A stretch of 64,000 bases of DNA from Burkholderia cenocepacia. GTDB lineage: Bacteria > Pseudomonadota > Gammaproteobacteria > Burkholderiales > Burkholderiaceae. This document shows, in pieces, positions 29,281-38,955 of the stretch (positions within the stretch are counted from its first letter, which is position 1; every line of letters begins with the position of its first letter). Both the position numbers and the translations under genes were made by a program. The notes under the pieces were generated by a model. It was given only the letters and a program-made list of their open reading frames with translations, made no database searches and was not told where the DNA came from. The stretch spans positions 1 through 64,000 of the forward strand of contig NZ_UAQZ01000012.1 in assembly GCF_900446215.1 (NCBI RefSeq), written 5' to 3'.

Positions 29281-29944
29281 GATTCCCCCGTTAAAGAGCT
29301 TTGCTTTGGCCATTCATGTTATGAAAACGTTTGCTCGGTCAGTGCGCACTGGACGCTCAGCCGGCTCGTTTATAGTCTTACAGGGCGAATTTTGGCCAAA
29401 CGGCATTTATGCCGGTATCAGCGAAGTGGCGTATGCCGTGCAGGATTTGTCTGTAAACCGTGTAGGAATTTTTCCGACAAGGCGGATTGAAAGGGGATTC
29501 GAAAAAAACGGGTTGCAACGCGGATTCGGTTGCGAGACGCCCGACGGCCGTCGCACCAAGCGTGGAAGGCTTGCCGGCAAGGCTGCCGGCAATCGGATCG
29601 GTAAAAATTATAGTGCTTTTTCACGATAGCGCAACAATAGTTGTGGCCATCTCGATTCACGATTCCGCGCCCTTTTTCTCGGGGTTTTTGCGTATTTCAT
29701 CGTGTAACAAGCCTTAAGTGTTTGAAAAAACACTCGAACCCCTCAGGGCGATATCGATAATGGACTCCAATGGGCGGCGGCGCGAGCCGTGCCGGCCCGC
29801 CCCGCAGCTTGCCGTCCGGCGCTCCGCGCATCCGCCCAGGGCCCGGCCACGTACCGCCAACCGCGTGTGTCGGCAAGTTCCGCAACCTTGTACGGGATCC
29901 GCATCGGCGCCGTCGCGCCCATGGATCGACACAGGAGAACACCC
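29281..29944. other. Long divergent regulatory region between flhD and a glycosyltransferase
   Basis: No supported gene. It is clearly richer in A+T than the flanks, especially around 29300-29420 and 29590-29720, as expected for promoters. Structures: a perfect 12-bp palindrome CAGTGCGCACTG at 29340-29351, some 60 bp before flhD, and an 8-bp inverted repeat TTGCCGGC/GCCGGCAA at 29571-29592. Both could be operators of the flhDC master operon. The glycosyltransferase promoter lies towards 29700-29900. Confidence 0.6.
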
Positions 29945-31009
29945 ATGCGAATTGCCCAGATCGCGCCGCTTTACGAAGCCGTCCCGCCGAAACTCTACGG
30001 CGGCACCGAGCGTGTCGTGTCCTACCTCACCGAGGCGCTCGTCGAACTCGGCCATGACGTGACGCTGTTCGCCAGCGGCGACTCCGTCACGTCGGCCCGT
30101 CTCGAGGCGGCCTGGCCGCGCGCACTGCGGCTCGACCCGTCGGTCCGCGATTCGATGGCGCCCCATATGCGGCTCCTCGAACAGGTCGCGCGGGTCGCGC
30201 ACGAATTCGACGTGCTGCACTTCCACCTCGACTACCTGCCGTTCCCGCTGATGTCGCGCCTCGACACGCCGTACGTGACGACGCTGCACGGCCGCCTCGA
30301 CCTGCCGGAACTGCAGCCCGTGTTCGACGCGTTCCCCGATTCGCCGGTCGTGTCGATCTCGAACAACCAGCGCAAGCCGCTGCCGCAGGCCGCGTGGGCC
30401 GGCACCGTGTACCACGGCCTGCCCGACACGCTGCTCACGCCGCAGCCGGACGTGAAACCCGAATACCTCGCGTTCCTCGGCCGGATCTGTCCCGAAAAGC
30501 GTGTCGACACCGCGATCCGGATCGCCGCGCAAAGCGGGCTGCCGCTGAAGATCGCCGCGAAGGTCGACAAGGCCGACGCCGACTACTTCAAGGAAGTGAT
30601 CGAGCCGCTGCTCGACCAGGCGCATGTCGAATTCATCGGCGAGATCAACGAAGCGCAAAAACCCGCGTTCCTGTCCGGCGCGAAGGCGCTGCTGTTCCCG
30701 ATCGACTGGCCGGAGCCGTTCGGCCTGGTGATGATCGAGGCGATGGCCTGCGGCACGCCGGTCGTCGCGTTCAACCGCGGCTCGGTGCCGGAAGTGATCG
30801 AGGACGGCGTGACCGGCTTCATCGTCGAAGACGTGCAGGGCGCGGTCGGCGCGCTGCACCGGATCGACAGCCTGTCGCGCCCCGCGATCCGCGAACGTTT
30901 CGACACGCGTTTCAGCTCGAAGGCAATGGCGCGGCGTTACGTCGAAACTTACGAATCGCTTTGCGCGGCAACCAAGCAACCGGCATTGCGCCGGGTCGCG
31001 GGCGCCTGA
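29945..31009 (+). CDS. Family 4 glycosyltransferase
   Basis: 354 residues from ATG 29945, with AGGAGA upstream. Two Rossmann domains of the GT-B fold: the N-terminus MRIAQIAPLYEAVPPKLYGGTERVV forms the acceptor side. The C-terminal half has FLGRICPEKRVD and PIDWPEPFGLVMIEAMACGTPVVAFNRGSVPE, the GT4 EX7E donor site, with E in WPEPFGLVMIEA. It would transfer a sugar from a nucleotide donor; acceptor unknown. It is divergent from flhD and isolated from a polysaccharide cluster. Confidence 0.88.
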   Translation: MRIAQIAPLYEAVPPKLYGGTERVVSYLTEALVELGHDVTLFASGDSVTSARLEAAWPRALRLDPSVRDSMAPHMRLLEQVARVAHEFDVLHFHLDYLPFPLMSRLDTPYVTTLHGRLDLPELQPVFDAFPDSPVVSISNNQRKPLPQAAWAGTVYHGLPDTLLTPQPDVKPEYLAFLGRICPEKRVDTAIRIAAQSGLPLKIAAKVDKADADYFKEVIEPLLDQAHVEFIGEINEAQKPAFLSGAKALLFPIDWPEPFGLVMIEAMACGTPVVAFNRGSVPEVIEDGVTGFIVEDVQGAVGALHRIDSLSRPAIRERFDTRFSSKAMARRYVETYESLCAATKQPALRRVAGA

Positions 31010-31014
31010 CACGG

Positions 31015-31060
31015 AAATCCGCGCCGAAATAGACCGTAAAATCCGCGCCGAAATCGGCGC
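31015..31060. repeat. 16-bp direct repeat with a hairpin in the second copy
   Basis: A 16-bp unit starting AAATCCGCGCCG occurs at 31015-31030 and 31039-31054, offset by 24 bp. The second copy continues into GCGCCGA/TCGGCGC, able to form a tight hairpin just after the glycosyltransferase stop. It may be a first-stage terminator or a slippage duplication. Confidence 0.6.
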
Positions 31061-31069
31061 GTAAAACGA

Positions 31070-31096
31070 AAGAGCCGCATCGACGATGCGGCTCTT
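31070..31096. terminator. Convergent terminator between glycosyltransferase and H-NS-like gene
   Basis: A perfect 12-bp stem (31070-31081 with 31085-31096) around GAC. It ends in CTCTT on the plus strand, with an A-rich left flank giving U's on the minus transcript. It serves both converging genes. Confidence 0.8.
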
Positions 31097-31112
31097 GCTA
31101 TTCGGCTTTCGG

Positions 31113-31409
31113 TCATTCGATCAGGAAACGATCGCGGTTTTTGCCGACGATCCAATTCGGCGGCTTGCCACGCCCGCTCCAGGTTGCACCCGACTTCGGA
31201 TCGCGGTATTTAGGCGGCAACGGCGCCTTCTTCGGCGGACGCCCGCGCCGTGCCCGTTCCGCGAAGCCCAGGTCCTGGGCCGTCAGGCCATATTCGGCAA
31301 TCATTCGCTGGACATCGGCGATCACCGCTGCCACTTCCTGGCGGCGCACGTCGTCCGCCTGGGCCTGCAGATCGGCGATCTGCGCCTTGAGTTTCGCGTA
31401 TTGAGACAT
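31113..31409 (-). CDS. H-NS family DNA-binding protein
   Basis: 98 residues. Residues 1-45 form the oligomerising coiled coil (LKAQIADLQAQADDVRRQEV). The C-terminus has the H-NS/BpH3 DNA-binding signature KYRDPKSGATWSGRGKPPNWI, whose GRGKPP loop inserts in the minor groove of A+T-rich DNA. It is a nucleoid-associated silencer, and its own upstream region is A+T-rich, which would allow autoregulation. Many Burkholderia carry several such paralogues. Confidence 0.92.
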   Translation of the reverse strand: MSQYAKLKAQIADLQAQADDVRRQEVAAVIADVQRMIAEYGLTAQDLGFAERARRGRPPKKAPLPPKYRDPKSGATWSGRGKPPNWIVGKNRDRFLIE

Positions 31410-31708
31410 TTTTCGACTCCCCTTTTCGATGATGCGGCCCCGGCGAATCCGGCCGGGACACCAACATCCGTTACGTCGTCTGCACTGCCGCCCTGCCCTT
31501 CGAAATTAATGCTGCCATCTTTAACCGAATCGTCTATATCGAGAATGCGGACTTATTCTAATAAAAGGCATTCGTCAGCCATTCAAATTTAACAATCGTT
31601 TACCCTCCCGGACCCGATTCATTTCCTATAATCCAGACCAATTCCGGACGACGAAATAAATCCGTTGCGTCGGCCGGGGTCTTCAACCCACTTGGACGAG
31701 GTCCTTAC
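31410..31708. other. A+T-rich divergent promoter region (H-NS-like / aqpZ)
   Basis: About 300 bp without a gene. It contains the longest A+T-rich stretches in this part of the window (31500-31600) and a TATAAT hexamer at 31627-31632, a plausible -10 for aqpZ, although no well-spaced -35 is evident. Confidence 0.5.
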
Positions 31709-32452
31709 ATGAATCTTTCTCAGCGTCTCGCTGCAGAGGTATTCGGCACGTTCTGGCTGGTGCTCGGCGGGTGCGGAAGCGCCGTGCTGGCCGCCGCCTT
31801 TCCGGGCCTCGGCATCGGCTTTGCCGGCGTCGCACTCGCCTTCGGCCTGACCGTGCTGACGATGGCATTCGCAATCGGCCACATCTCGGGTTGCCACCTG
31901 AATCCGGCGGTGAGCGTCGGCCTGACGGTTGCCGGCCGCTTCCCGGCACGCGACCTCGCGCCGTACATCGTCGCGCAGGTCGTCGGCGCCACGCTCGGCG
32001 CATTCGTGCTGTACCTGATCGCAACCGGCAAGCCGGGTTTCGACGTTGTCGGCAGCGGCTTTGCGACGAACGGCTTCGGCGATCGCTCGCCCGGCCACTA
32101 CTCGCTCGCCGCGTCGTTCATCTGCGAAGTCGTGATGACGGGCTTCTTCCTGTTCGTGATCCTCGGTGCGACCGACAAGCGCGGGGTGCCGGCCGGCTTC
32201 GCGCCGATCGCGATCGGGCTGTGCCTGACGCTGATCCACCTGATCTCGATTCCGGTCACCAACACGTCGGTGAACCCGGCGCGCTCGACCGGCCCGGCGC
32301 TGTTCGTGGGCGGCGACGCGATCGGCCAGCTCTGGCTGTTCTGGGTCGCGCCGCTGATCGGTGCGGTACTCGCGGGGATCATCTATCCGCTGGTCGCCGG
32401 GCGTGACGACGCCGTCGACCTGCTGCCGGCATCCGCTCGCACAAGCGAATAA
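31709..32452 (+). CDS. aqpZ: Aquaporin Z
   Basis: A 247-residue inner-membrane water channel. Six transmembrane helices and the two NPA half-helix motifs are present at 65-67 (HLNPAVS) and 189-191 (SVNPARS). [18 protein letters not shown] at the N-terminus is characteristic of AqpZ rather than GlpF, and the second NPA is followed by Arg as in the selectivity filter. Monocistronic, with a terminator 70 bp downstream. Confidence 0.95.
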   Translation: MNLSQRLAAEVFGTFWLVLGGCGSAVLAAAFPGLGIGFAGVALAFGLTVLTMAFAIGHISGCHLNPAVSVGLTVAGRFPARDLAPYIVAQVVGATLGAFVLYLIATGKPGFDVVGSGFATNGFGDRSPGHYSLAASFICEVVMTGFFLFVILGATDKRGVPAGFAPIAIGLCLTLIHLISIPVTNTSVNPARSTGPALFVGGDAIGQLWLFWVAPLIGAVLAGIIYPLVAGRDDAVDLLPASARTSE

Positions 32453-32523
32453 AACACTACGGGGTCAAGCGAGCAGAGCAGCGAGCCTCACGCTGTCGAA
32501 GAACATCGAGGCAGGCAATTTCG

Positions 32524-32548
32524 ACGGGCGCCCCTGGCGCCCGTTTTT
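32524..32548 (+). terminator. Intrinsic terminator of aqpZ
   Basis: A 9-bp stem ACGGGCGCC/GGCGCCCGT with a 3-base loop followed by a run of five T's. It lies between aqpZ and the convergent HAD gene. Confidence 0.9.
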
Positions 32549-32591
32549 CATTTCCGCGCGGAACACGCGCCCGGGCGGGCGCTCAGGACGC

Positions 32592-33416
32592 TCAGGACGC
32601 GACGACGTCGTCTTCCAGCGAGAACAGCGTGCGCAGGTGGCGGGCGACGCCCGCGTCGAAGTTGTTGCCGATCCGCGGGACGTGCGGCAGCCGCGCGATC
32701 AGGTCGGGGTTCGCGTTGTTCATCATGAATGCATGGCCGGCCGTTTCGAGCAGGTCGATGTCGTTCATGTTGTCGCCGAACGCGATGCAGTGACCGGTGT
32801 CGACGCCGAGCCGCGCGAGCACCGTGCGCAGCGCGCGGCCCTTCGACACGTTCGCGGTCATCACTTCGAGGCAGTCGGGCAGCGAGTACGTGACGTACAG
32901 CGTATCGCCGAACTGCACGCGCATCTGCTCGGCGACGACCGCCAGATCGGCCGGCTCGCCGATATACAGCACCTTCGCGATATCGGCGCCGTCGTGCGCG
33001 GCCATGTCGATCACCTCGTACCGGAAGCCCGAATCCTGGTGGAATTCGAGCAGGTGCGGCGCTTCGCGGTCGATCAGCCAGCCGTCGTTGGTAAACAGGT
33101 TGACGATCACGCGGCCGTGCGCGCCGACGACTTCCGGCTGCACGAGGCTGCGCACGATCGCTGCGTCGATGTCCTGCCCGTGGATCTTCGTGTCGTCCGG
33201 CGCATGCACGCGTGCGCCGTTCGACGTGATCAGGTACGGCCGGATGCCGAGCACGTCGCGAATGCCGGCGACGTCCGCATAGTGGCGCCCCGTGGCGATC
33301 ACGAACTGCACGCCGTCGCGGTCGAGCCGGCGAACGGTGTCGATCGTGTACGGGTCGAGCTGGTGGTCGCTGTTCAGCAGCGTACCGTCGAGATCGGTGG
33401 CGATGACTTTGTACAT
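32592..33416 (-). CDS. Cof-type HAD-IIB phosphatase
   Basis: 274 residues from ATG 33416. HAD motifs: I DLDGTLL with nucleophile Asp8 and acid Asp10, II VIATGRH, III Lys in SKGRAL, and IV GDNMNDIDLL. The C2B cap lies between II and III. Family members dephosphorylate sugar phosphates and cofactor intermediates such as HMP-PP or FMN; the substrate here is unknown. No strong ribosome site precedes either possible start. Confidence 0.9.
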   Translation of the reverse strand: MYKVIATDLDGTLLNSDHQLDPYTIDTVRRLDRDGVQFVIATGRHYADVAGIRDVLGIRPYLITSNGARVHAPDDTKIHGQDIDAAIVRSLVQPEVVGAHGRVIVNLFTNDGWLIDREAPHLLEFHQDSGFRYEVIDMAAHDGADIAKVLYIGEPADLAVVAEQMRVQFGDTLYVTYSLPDCLEVMTANVSKGRALRTVLARLGVDTGHCIAFGDNMNDIDLLETAGHAFMMNNANPDLIARLPHVPRIGNNFDAGVARHLRTLFSLEDDVVAS

Positions 33417-33555
33417 GGGACGGGAGAGTGGCGCTCGGGGCACGGAGGAAGCGTCATTTTAACGTCGGGCCCGGCAGCGCGCCGGGCGGGTGCCGGGCGG
33501 GTGCCGCCTGCGGCGCTGCTGCGATGCGGCATTCGCCGCGCGCGCCCCGCTCGGC

Positions 33556-34437
33556 TTAGGCTCCCTCCGCCGCCCGCAACGCCTGGAGCGCGAGCCGCAG
33601 CGCACCATGCGCCGAATCGTCGAGCGGCGCGCGCAGCCGCGCGGCATGCCGCGCCGGCACGGCCGGCGCGAGCGCATCCGCCAGCCCGCCGCACAGCGCG
33701 ACCGGCAGCGCGTGCTGCGGATCGAGCGCGTCGATCATCTTGCCGATCTCGTCGCCAGCCTGCGCGATCAGCGCGCGCGCGACCGGATGCGTGCGGTGCG
33801 CGAACACGATCGGCGCGAGACGCGCGTAGATCGTCTGGTTCGCGTCGCACGACCACTGGACGAGCGCATCGCGATCGCGCGCGCCGGTTTCCGCGAGCAG
33901 CGCCGTGGCGAACGCGTCGCGCGGCACGCGGCCGTCGAGCGCCTGTTGCGCATACGCGAGCGCGCGCACGCCGAGCCACGCGCCGCTCGCCTCGTCGCCG
34001 GACGGAAAGCCGAAGCCGCCCGCGATCCGGCACGCGCCGGCCGCGTCGAGCGCCGCCGCGATGCTGCCGGTGCCGAGCGCGACGATGAGCCCCGGCGCGC
34101 CGCCGTGCGCGCCGACGACGGTCGTATACGCGTCGCTTTCGATCGCGAGCGCGCCGAGCGGCGCCTGCGCGCGGAATGCGGCGAGCCACGCCGCGTTGTT
34201 GACGCCGGCCAGCCCGCAGCCGAGCGCGCACTGCGACCAGTCGAACGCGAGACCGGCCTGCGTGAACGCATCCGCGCACGCCGCGCTGATCGACGCCCAT
34301 GCCCGCTCGATGCCGAGACCGAGCCCCGACGGGCCGCCGCGCCCCTGCGCCAGCTCGCGCCCGTCCCGGTCGGCCAGTACCGCGCGCGTGCCCGTGCCGC
34401 CGCCGTCGATGCCGATCGCAAAAAGTAATGCCGCCAT
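33556..34437 (-). CDS. BadF/BcrA-type ATPase, N-acetylglucosamine-kinase-like
   Basis: A 293-residue ASKHA-fold protein: phosphate-1 motif GIDGGGTGTRAVL at 9-21, phosphate-2 IVALGTGSIAAAL, and FGFPSGDEASGAWLG. The family includes N-acetylglucosamine and glucosamine kinases as well as activators of radical dehydratases; the GDEASGAWLG motif favours a hexosamine kinase. No amino-sugar transport or catabolic genes adjoin it. It ends about 140 bp before the HAD gene on the same strand. Confidence 0.85.
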   Translation of the reverse strand: MAALLFAIGIDGGGTGTRAVLADRDGRELAQGRGGPSGLGLGIERAWASISAACADAFTQAGLAFDWSQCALGCGLAGVNNAAWLAAFRAQAPLGALAIESDAYTTVVGAHGGAPGLIVALGTGSIAAALDAAGACRIAGGFGFPSGDEASGAWLGVRALAYAQQALDGRVPRDAFATALLAETGARDRDALVQWSCDANQTIYARLAPIVFAHRTHPVARALIAQAGDEIGKMIDALDPQHALPVALCGGLADALAPAVPARHAARLRAPLDDSAHGALRLALQALRAAEGA

Positions 34438-34578
34438 GCTTCATCCCGCTGATTCGAACAGGCGCCAAGCTTAACCGGATCGGCGCCGCGCGCCCATCTG
34501 CCGTTCGGCCGGCTATCCCGCCAAAAGGGCTTCCGCTATGCTGGCGCGATCGAATCGACACTGAAAACGAGGCAGACG

Positions 34579-35181
34579 ATGTCGCAGCGGTGCAACTGGG
34601 TGAAGACGGAAGCGGACGCTCACTATCACGATACCGAGTGGGGCGTGCCGTCGCACGACGATCGCCACCTGTTCGAAATGCTGATTCTGGAAGGCGCGCA
34701 GGCCGGGCTGTCGTGGTCGACGATCCTGAACAAGCGCGCGGGCTATCGCGAAGCGTTCGCCGATTTCGACGTCGATGCCGTCGCACGCTTCACGCCCACG
34801 CGCATCGAGAAATTGCTGGAGAACCCGGGCATCGTGCGCAACCGTGCGAAGGTCGAATCGGCGGTGACCAACGCGCGCGCCGTGCAGCGCATCCGCGAAG
34901 AGCACGGGTCGCTCGCCGCGTTCCTGTGGTCGTTCGTCGGCGGCACGCCGGTCCAGAACGCGTGGCAGTCGTACCGCGACGCGCCCGCCTCGACCGAGCA
35001 GTCCGACGCGCTCAGCAAGGCGCTGAAGGCGTACGGCTGCAAGTTCGTCGGCTCGACGATCTGCTATGCGCTGATGCAGGCGACCGGCATGGTCAACGAT
35101 CACGAAGCCGGCTGCCCGTGCCACGCGCGATGCGCGGCGCTCGGCGGCAAGCAGCCGGCCCGCCGGCGCAAGGCGGGCTGA
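34579..35181 (+). CDS. tag: DNA-3-methyladenine glycosylase I
   Basis: 200 residues. It excises 3-methyladenine from alkylated DNA. Landmarks: RCNWVKTEADAHYHDTEWGVPSHDD, the catalytic Glu in LEGAQAGLSW, and the zinc ligands from an N-terminal Cys and the C-terminal GCPCHARC. Monocistronic and divergent from the kinase-like gene. Confidence 0.95.
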   Translation: MSQRCNWVKTEADAHYHDTEWGVPSHDDRHLFEMLILEGAQAGLSWSTILNKRAGYREAFADFDVDAVARFTPTRIEKLLENPGIVRNRAKVESAVTNARAVQRIREEHGSLAAFLWSFVGGTPVQNAWQSYRDAPASTEQSDALSKALKAYGCKFVGSTICYALMQATGMVNDHEAGCPCHARCAALGGKQPARRRKAG

Positions 35182-35265
35182 CGGCGCGGGCGCACACCCG
35201 GCGCGGGTGCCGCGCCGCTGCCCGGCGGCGGTTGCGCCGTCCGCCTGCTACTTGCCCCGCGGTCC

Positions 35266-36501
35266 TTATCGCGCGGCGCGCGACGATGCCGGCACGGCCG
35301 GTCGCGCGCTCCGCGCAGCCCGCCCGCGTGCGCCGCGCTTCTTCACCCAGATGCACACGCCCGTCACGCTCAGCATCGCGATCACGATGCCCAGCACGCT
35401 CACGGCGACACGTCCGGCGACACCGGCGATTCGCCCCGAGTGCAGCGGAAACTGCGCCTGCATGAACAGGTCGCCGGCCGAACCGCGGCCCGGCACCTGA
35501 GCCGCGACGGGCTTGCCGGTCACCGCATTCCAGTACAGCCACGCATTGCCGAGTCCGACGTCGCCATGGTCGTTGCCCAGCGTGAAGAACCCGACCGCAT
35601 ACGCGTTCATCCCCGGCGCGAACAGCAGCGCGCCCGGCGGCGCGGCGATCCCTGCGTCGCGGCCGGCCGAGCGCGCGATCTCGACGATCCGCTCGCGCGG
35701 CAGGATCTGGCTGCCCGGCGGGACCGGCGGGAAATGCTCCGGATTCGTATACGGCGTTTCGGCAAGCGGCGACACCAGCGAGACCAGCGGGCGCACGACC
35801 GGAACGGCGAGGTTCATCGAGATCGATGTGATCGCAACGACGAGCAACAGCCCCCACACCCACACGCCGCCCGAGCGGTGCAGGTCGAACACGAGCGGGT
35901 AGCCGCCGCGCCGCACGCGGAACGCGAACGACTTGCGCCAGCTTTTCAGGTTAGGAAACGCCAGCACCAGCGCGATCAGGCTGTCGATCGCCCACACGAT
36001 GCCGACGACGCCCATCACCCAGAACCCGAAGTTGATCCCGCCGTACACGGGCAGGAACAGCGAGTAGTGCAGCCGGTAGATGAACGGCATCAGGTCAAGC
36101 CGCGCGAGCGACGGCGCGCCCCATTCGCGGCGGCCCTGCACCGCGCCGGTCGCGGGATCGACGGCGATCTGGCTGAAACCGAGTGCGTACGGCTGGCCGG
36201 TCGCCGGATCGGTACGCGGCATCACGCCCGCCTGCAGCGTGTGTCCCGGTTCGATCGCGAGCGGCAGATAAGTCACCTGCACGCGCGGATCGGCGGCCTC
36301 GATGCGCGCCGCGAGTTCGAGCGGCGCCAGCGGCGCCGCGCCGCTGCGCGCGGTGTAGAAATCCGGGTTCAGCACCGCGTCGAGCTCATGGTCCCACGCA
36401 ATCAATGCGCCGGTGAGCCCCGCGACGAACAGGAACAGCGCGATGGCGAGCCCGAACCAGCGGTGCAGGCGCACGAGAAACGGTCGCAGGAACGCATTCA
36501 T
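35266..36501 (-). CDS. PepSY-associated transmembrane protein
   Basis: 411 residues from ATG 36501. It starts RPFLVRLHRWFGLAIALFLFVAGLTGALIAWDHELD, the first transmembrane segment of the PepSY_TM family. Further membrane helices lie near 140-200 and 330-380, with PepSY-like periplasmic segments between. Such proteins often accompany siderophore receptors, and some act as ferric-siderophore reductases. Here it is divergent from a TonB-dependent receptor with a Fur-like box between the starts, which supports an iron role. The C-terminus ends in a basic Ala/Arg tail. Confidence 0.85.
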   Translation of the reverse strand: MNAFLRPFLVRLHRWFGLAIALFLFVAGLTGALIAWDHELDAVLNPDFYTARSGAAPLAPLELAARIEAADPRVQVTYLPLAIEPGHTLQAGVMPRTDPATGQPYALGFSQIAVDPATGAVQGRREWGAPSLARLDLMPFIYRLHYSLFLPVYGGINFGFWVMGVVGIVWAIDSLIALVLAFPNLKSWRKSFAFRVRRGGYPLVFDLHRSGGVWVWGLLLVVAITSISMNLAVPVVRPLVSLVSPLAETPYTNPEHFPPVPPGSQILPRERIVEIARSAGRDAGIAAPPGALLFAPGMNAYAVGFFTLGNDHGDVGLGNAWLYWNAVTGKPVAAQVPGRGSAGDLFMQAQFPLHSGRIAGVAGRVAVSVLGIVIAMLSVTGVCIWVKKRGARGRAARSARPAVPASSRAAR

Positions 36502-36691
36502 CGCGTGCGCAGCGAAAGGAAGGCGGGCCGGCACGAGCGGCGGCCCCGATTCGACGGGATGCAGTTCATTTGATGTCGAGCACCGCGCAACGGTCTCCCG
36601 GTCGGGCCCGGCGAGGCCGGATGCCCTTGTACGCGGCATGGAATTGTTGCGCGGTTGGCGGGTTTTGATACGATGCGCGACATTTTAACGC

Positions 36692-36716
36692 AATGCGAAT
36701 GATTCTTACTCGCATT
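36692..36716. promoter_or_regulatory. Fur-like operator between PepSY gene and siderophore receptor
   Basis: An inverted repeat with 7-bp arms (AATGCGA and TCGCATT) around an 11-bp centre. Its inner 19 bp (36695-36713) match the Fur consensus at 12 of 19 positions by eye. It ends 15 bp before the receptor start and could repress both divergent genes when iron is plentiful. Confidence 0.65.
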
Positions 36717-36730
36717 TTTACTCGCTCGCC

Positions 36731-38854
36731 ATGACCGTCTGCCTCGCCCGCCCGCCTGTCCGTCCACGCCGCGTGGCCGCCGCCCTCGCCTGCCTTGCCG
36801 CGTCGCTCGCGCATGCGGACGATTCGCCCGGCGACGCCGCGGTACTGCCCGCCCTCAACATCACGGCCGCGCATGATTCGCCGCAACACTTGACCGACAC
36901 GATCTCGACGGGTGCGCTCGGCACCCGCCGCCAGCTCGACACGCCGTTCTCGACGACCATCGTCACGTCGGAAGAGCTCGAGGCCCGCCAGCCGTACAAG
37001 CTCGGCGACGTGTTCGCGAACGACGCGTCGGTGTCGGACAACAGCGGCGCCTACAGCGCCTGGGCCAGCTACATGACGGTGCGCGGCATGCAGCTCGACT
37101 GGCAGAACGGCTACAAGATCGACGGACTGCCGTTCGTCACGTACGGCATCACGATGCCGTACGAGCAGCTCGATCGCGTCGAACTGCTGAAGGGGCTCGG
37201 CGGCTTCCTGTATGGCTTCGTGACGCCGGGCGGCGTCGTCAATTACGTGACGAAGCAGCCGGGCGCCGAACCGGTGCGCAGCGTCGACATCGGCTACCGG
37301 AGCACCAACGTGTGGACCGAGCATGTCGATCTCGGCCAGCGCTTCGGTCCCGACCACATGTTCGGCGCGCGGCTGAATGCGACGCACGAGGAAGGCAAGA
37401 CGTACAACGACGGCAACATCCGCCGCGACAGCGTGTCGCTCGCGCTGCAGGCGAACCTGACGCGCGACCTGTCCGTGTCGTTCGGCGCGCTGTACCAGGA
37501 CCGCCGCACGACCGGCCAGACGCCGTCGATCTTCACCGGCAGCTATCCGGGCGGCGCGCTGCCCGCGACGATCAGCGGCGGATCGACGAACCTGGGCGGC
37601 AAGGACCAGTACCTGAACACGAACCTGCAGCTCTATACGGCCGGGCTGCAATACCAGCTCGCGCTCGACTGGCAGCTCGACGTCGCGTACAGCTACAGCA
37701 AGGCGACGCGCCGGCGTAACGAAAGCACGCTCTACCTGCAGGACGCGGCCGGCAACTACACCGACAGCCGCTACGTCGGCATGGAGGATCACCGCTTCAG
37801 CCAGTGGCGCGCGATGGTCGAGGGGAAGGTGCGCACGGGCCCGTTCAGCCACCAGATCGTGCTCGGCGCGTCGTGGCAGAAGCAGGCGAACGACTATTCG
37901 GCGAACAGCGTGTTCGTGCCGCTCGGCGCCGGCAACCTCTATGCGCCGAATCCATACCGCTACGAGAGTCCGCACGGCTTCATCCAGTACCGCACGAGCG
38001 AGATCGTGCAGAAATCGCTGTTCGCGAGCGACACCGTGCAGTTGACCGAGCGCTGGTCGGTGCTGGCCGGCGTGCGCTACATGAACTACGCGCAGCGCGC
38101 GTTCCAGGCGAGCGGCGCCGAGGACCCCGGCTATCGCCAGAACGGCGTGGTCACGCCGACCTTCGCGGTGATGTTCAAGCTCGCGCCGACGACCACCGCG
38201 TACGCGAGCTACGCCGAGTCGCTCGAGCCCGGCAGCCGCGTGAATGATGTCTACGCGAACGCGGGCCAGGTGCTCAAGCCGCTGCGCAGCAAGCAGTACG
38301 AGCTGGGGATCAAGAGCGAGCGCGCGCGCTGGAGCGCGACGGCCGCGCTGTTCCGCATCGAGCGCAGCGCCGAATACGCGAACGCAGCGAACGTCTACGT
38401 GCAGGATGGCGAATCGATCATTCAGGGGATCGAGGTCGGCGCGCGCGCGAAATTCGGCGCGCACTGGAACGCGGGCGTCGACGCGATGCTGCTCGACGCG
38501 TGGTACGCGAACGGGATCGGCAACCACGGCAACCGCGTGGCCGGCGCGCCGCGCTTCGTGCTCGCCGGCGACCTCGGCTATGCGGTGCCGGGCGTGCCGG
38601 GGCTGACGCTCGGCGTCGACGCGAAATTCACCGGCGCGACGCCGCTGCGCGCGGCCGGCGGCCTCGACGCACCGGGCTTTCTCGTCGTCAACGCGGGCGC
38701 GCGTTACCTGACGCGGGTCGGACGGCACGACGTGACGCTGCGCGCATCGATCGACAACGTGTTGAACCGCCGTTACTGGGAATACCAGTACGCGGACTAC
38801 GTGAAGCCGGGCGACCCGCGCACGGTGAGCCTGAGCGCGAAGATCGATTTCTGA
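36731..38854 (+). CDS. TonB-dependent siderophore receptor
   Basis: 707 residues. A signal peptide covers about 1-29 (ALACLAASLAHA). The plug domain (about 50-190) has TPFSTTIVTSEELEAR and VELLKGLGGFLYGFVTPGGVVNYVTK. A 22-strand barrel ends in the terminal phenylalanine (SLSAKIDF) needed for outer-membrane insertion. It imports a ferric siderophore with TonB energy; the barrel type resembles hydroxamate/pyoverdine-class receptors, but the ligand cannot be named. No N-terminal signalling domain is evident, consistent with Fur-only control. Confidence 0.92.
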   Translation: MTVCLARPPVRPRRVAAALACLAASLAHADDSPGDAAVLPALNITAAHDSPQHLTDTISTGALGTRRQLDTPFSTTIVTSEELEARQPYKLGDVFANDASVSDNSGAYSAWASYMTVRGMQLDWQNGYKIDGLPFVTYGITMPYEQLDRVELLKGLGGFLYGFVTPGGVVNYVTKQPGAEPVRSVDIGYRSTNVWTEHVDLGQRFGPDHMFGARLNATHEEGKTYNDGNIRRDSVSLALQANLTRDLSVSFGALYQDRRTTGQTPSIFTGSYPGGALPATISGGSTNLGGKDQYLNTNLQLYTAGLQYQLALDWQLDVAYSYSKATRRRNESTLYLQDAAGNYTDSRYVGMEDHRFSQWRAMVEGKVRTGPFSHQIVLGASWQKQANDYSANSVFVPLGAGNLYAPNPYRYESPHGFIQYRTSEIVQKSLFASDTVQLTERWSVLAGVRYMNYAQRAFQASGAEDPGYRQNGVVTPTFAVMFKLAPTTTAYASYAESLEPGSRVNDVYANAGQVLKPLRSKQYELGIKSERARWSATAALFRIERSAEYANAANVYVQDGESIIQGIEVGARAKFGAHWNAGVDAMLLDAWYANGIGNHGNRVAGAPRFVLAGDLGYAVPGVPGLTLGVDAKFTGATPLRAAGGLDAPGFLVVNAGARYLTRVGRHDVTLRASIDNVLNRRYWEYQYADYVKPGDPRTVSLSAKIDF

Positions 38855-38955
38855 ACGCCGCGGCCGGCGGCCGCAACCCGCTGGCCGCCGGGTCTCGCCA
38901 GCTGGCGGGAACACCCGCGCCGCAATGGCCTCGGGATTTTCCCGGCCCGCCAAAG

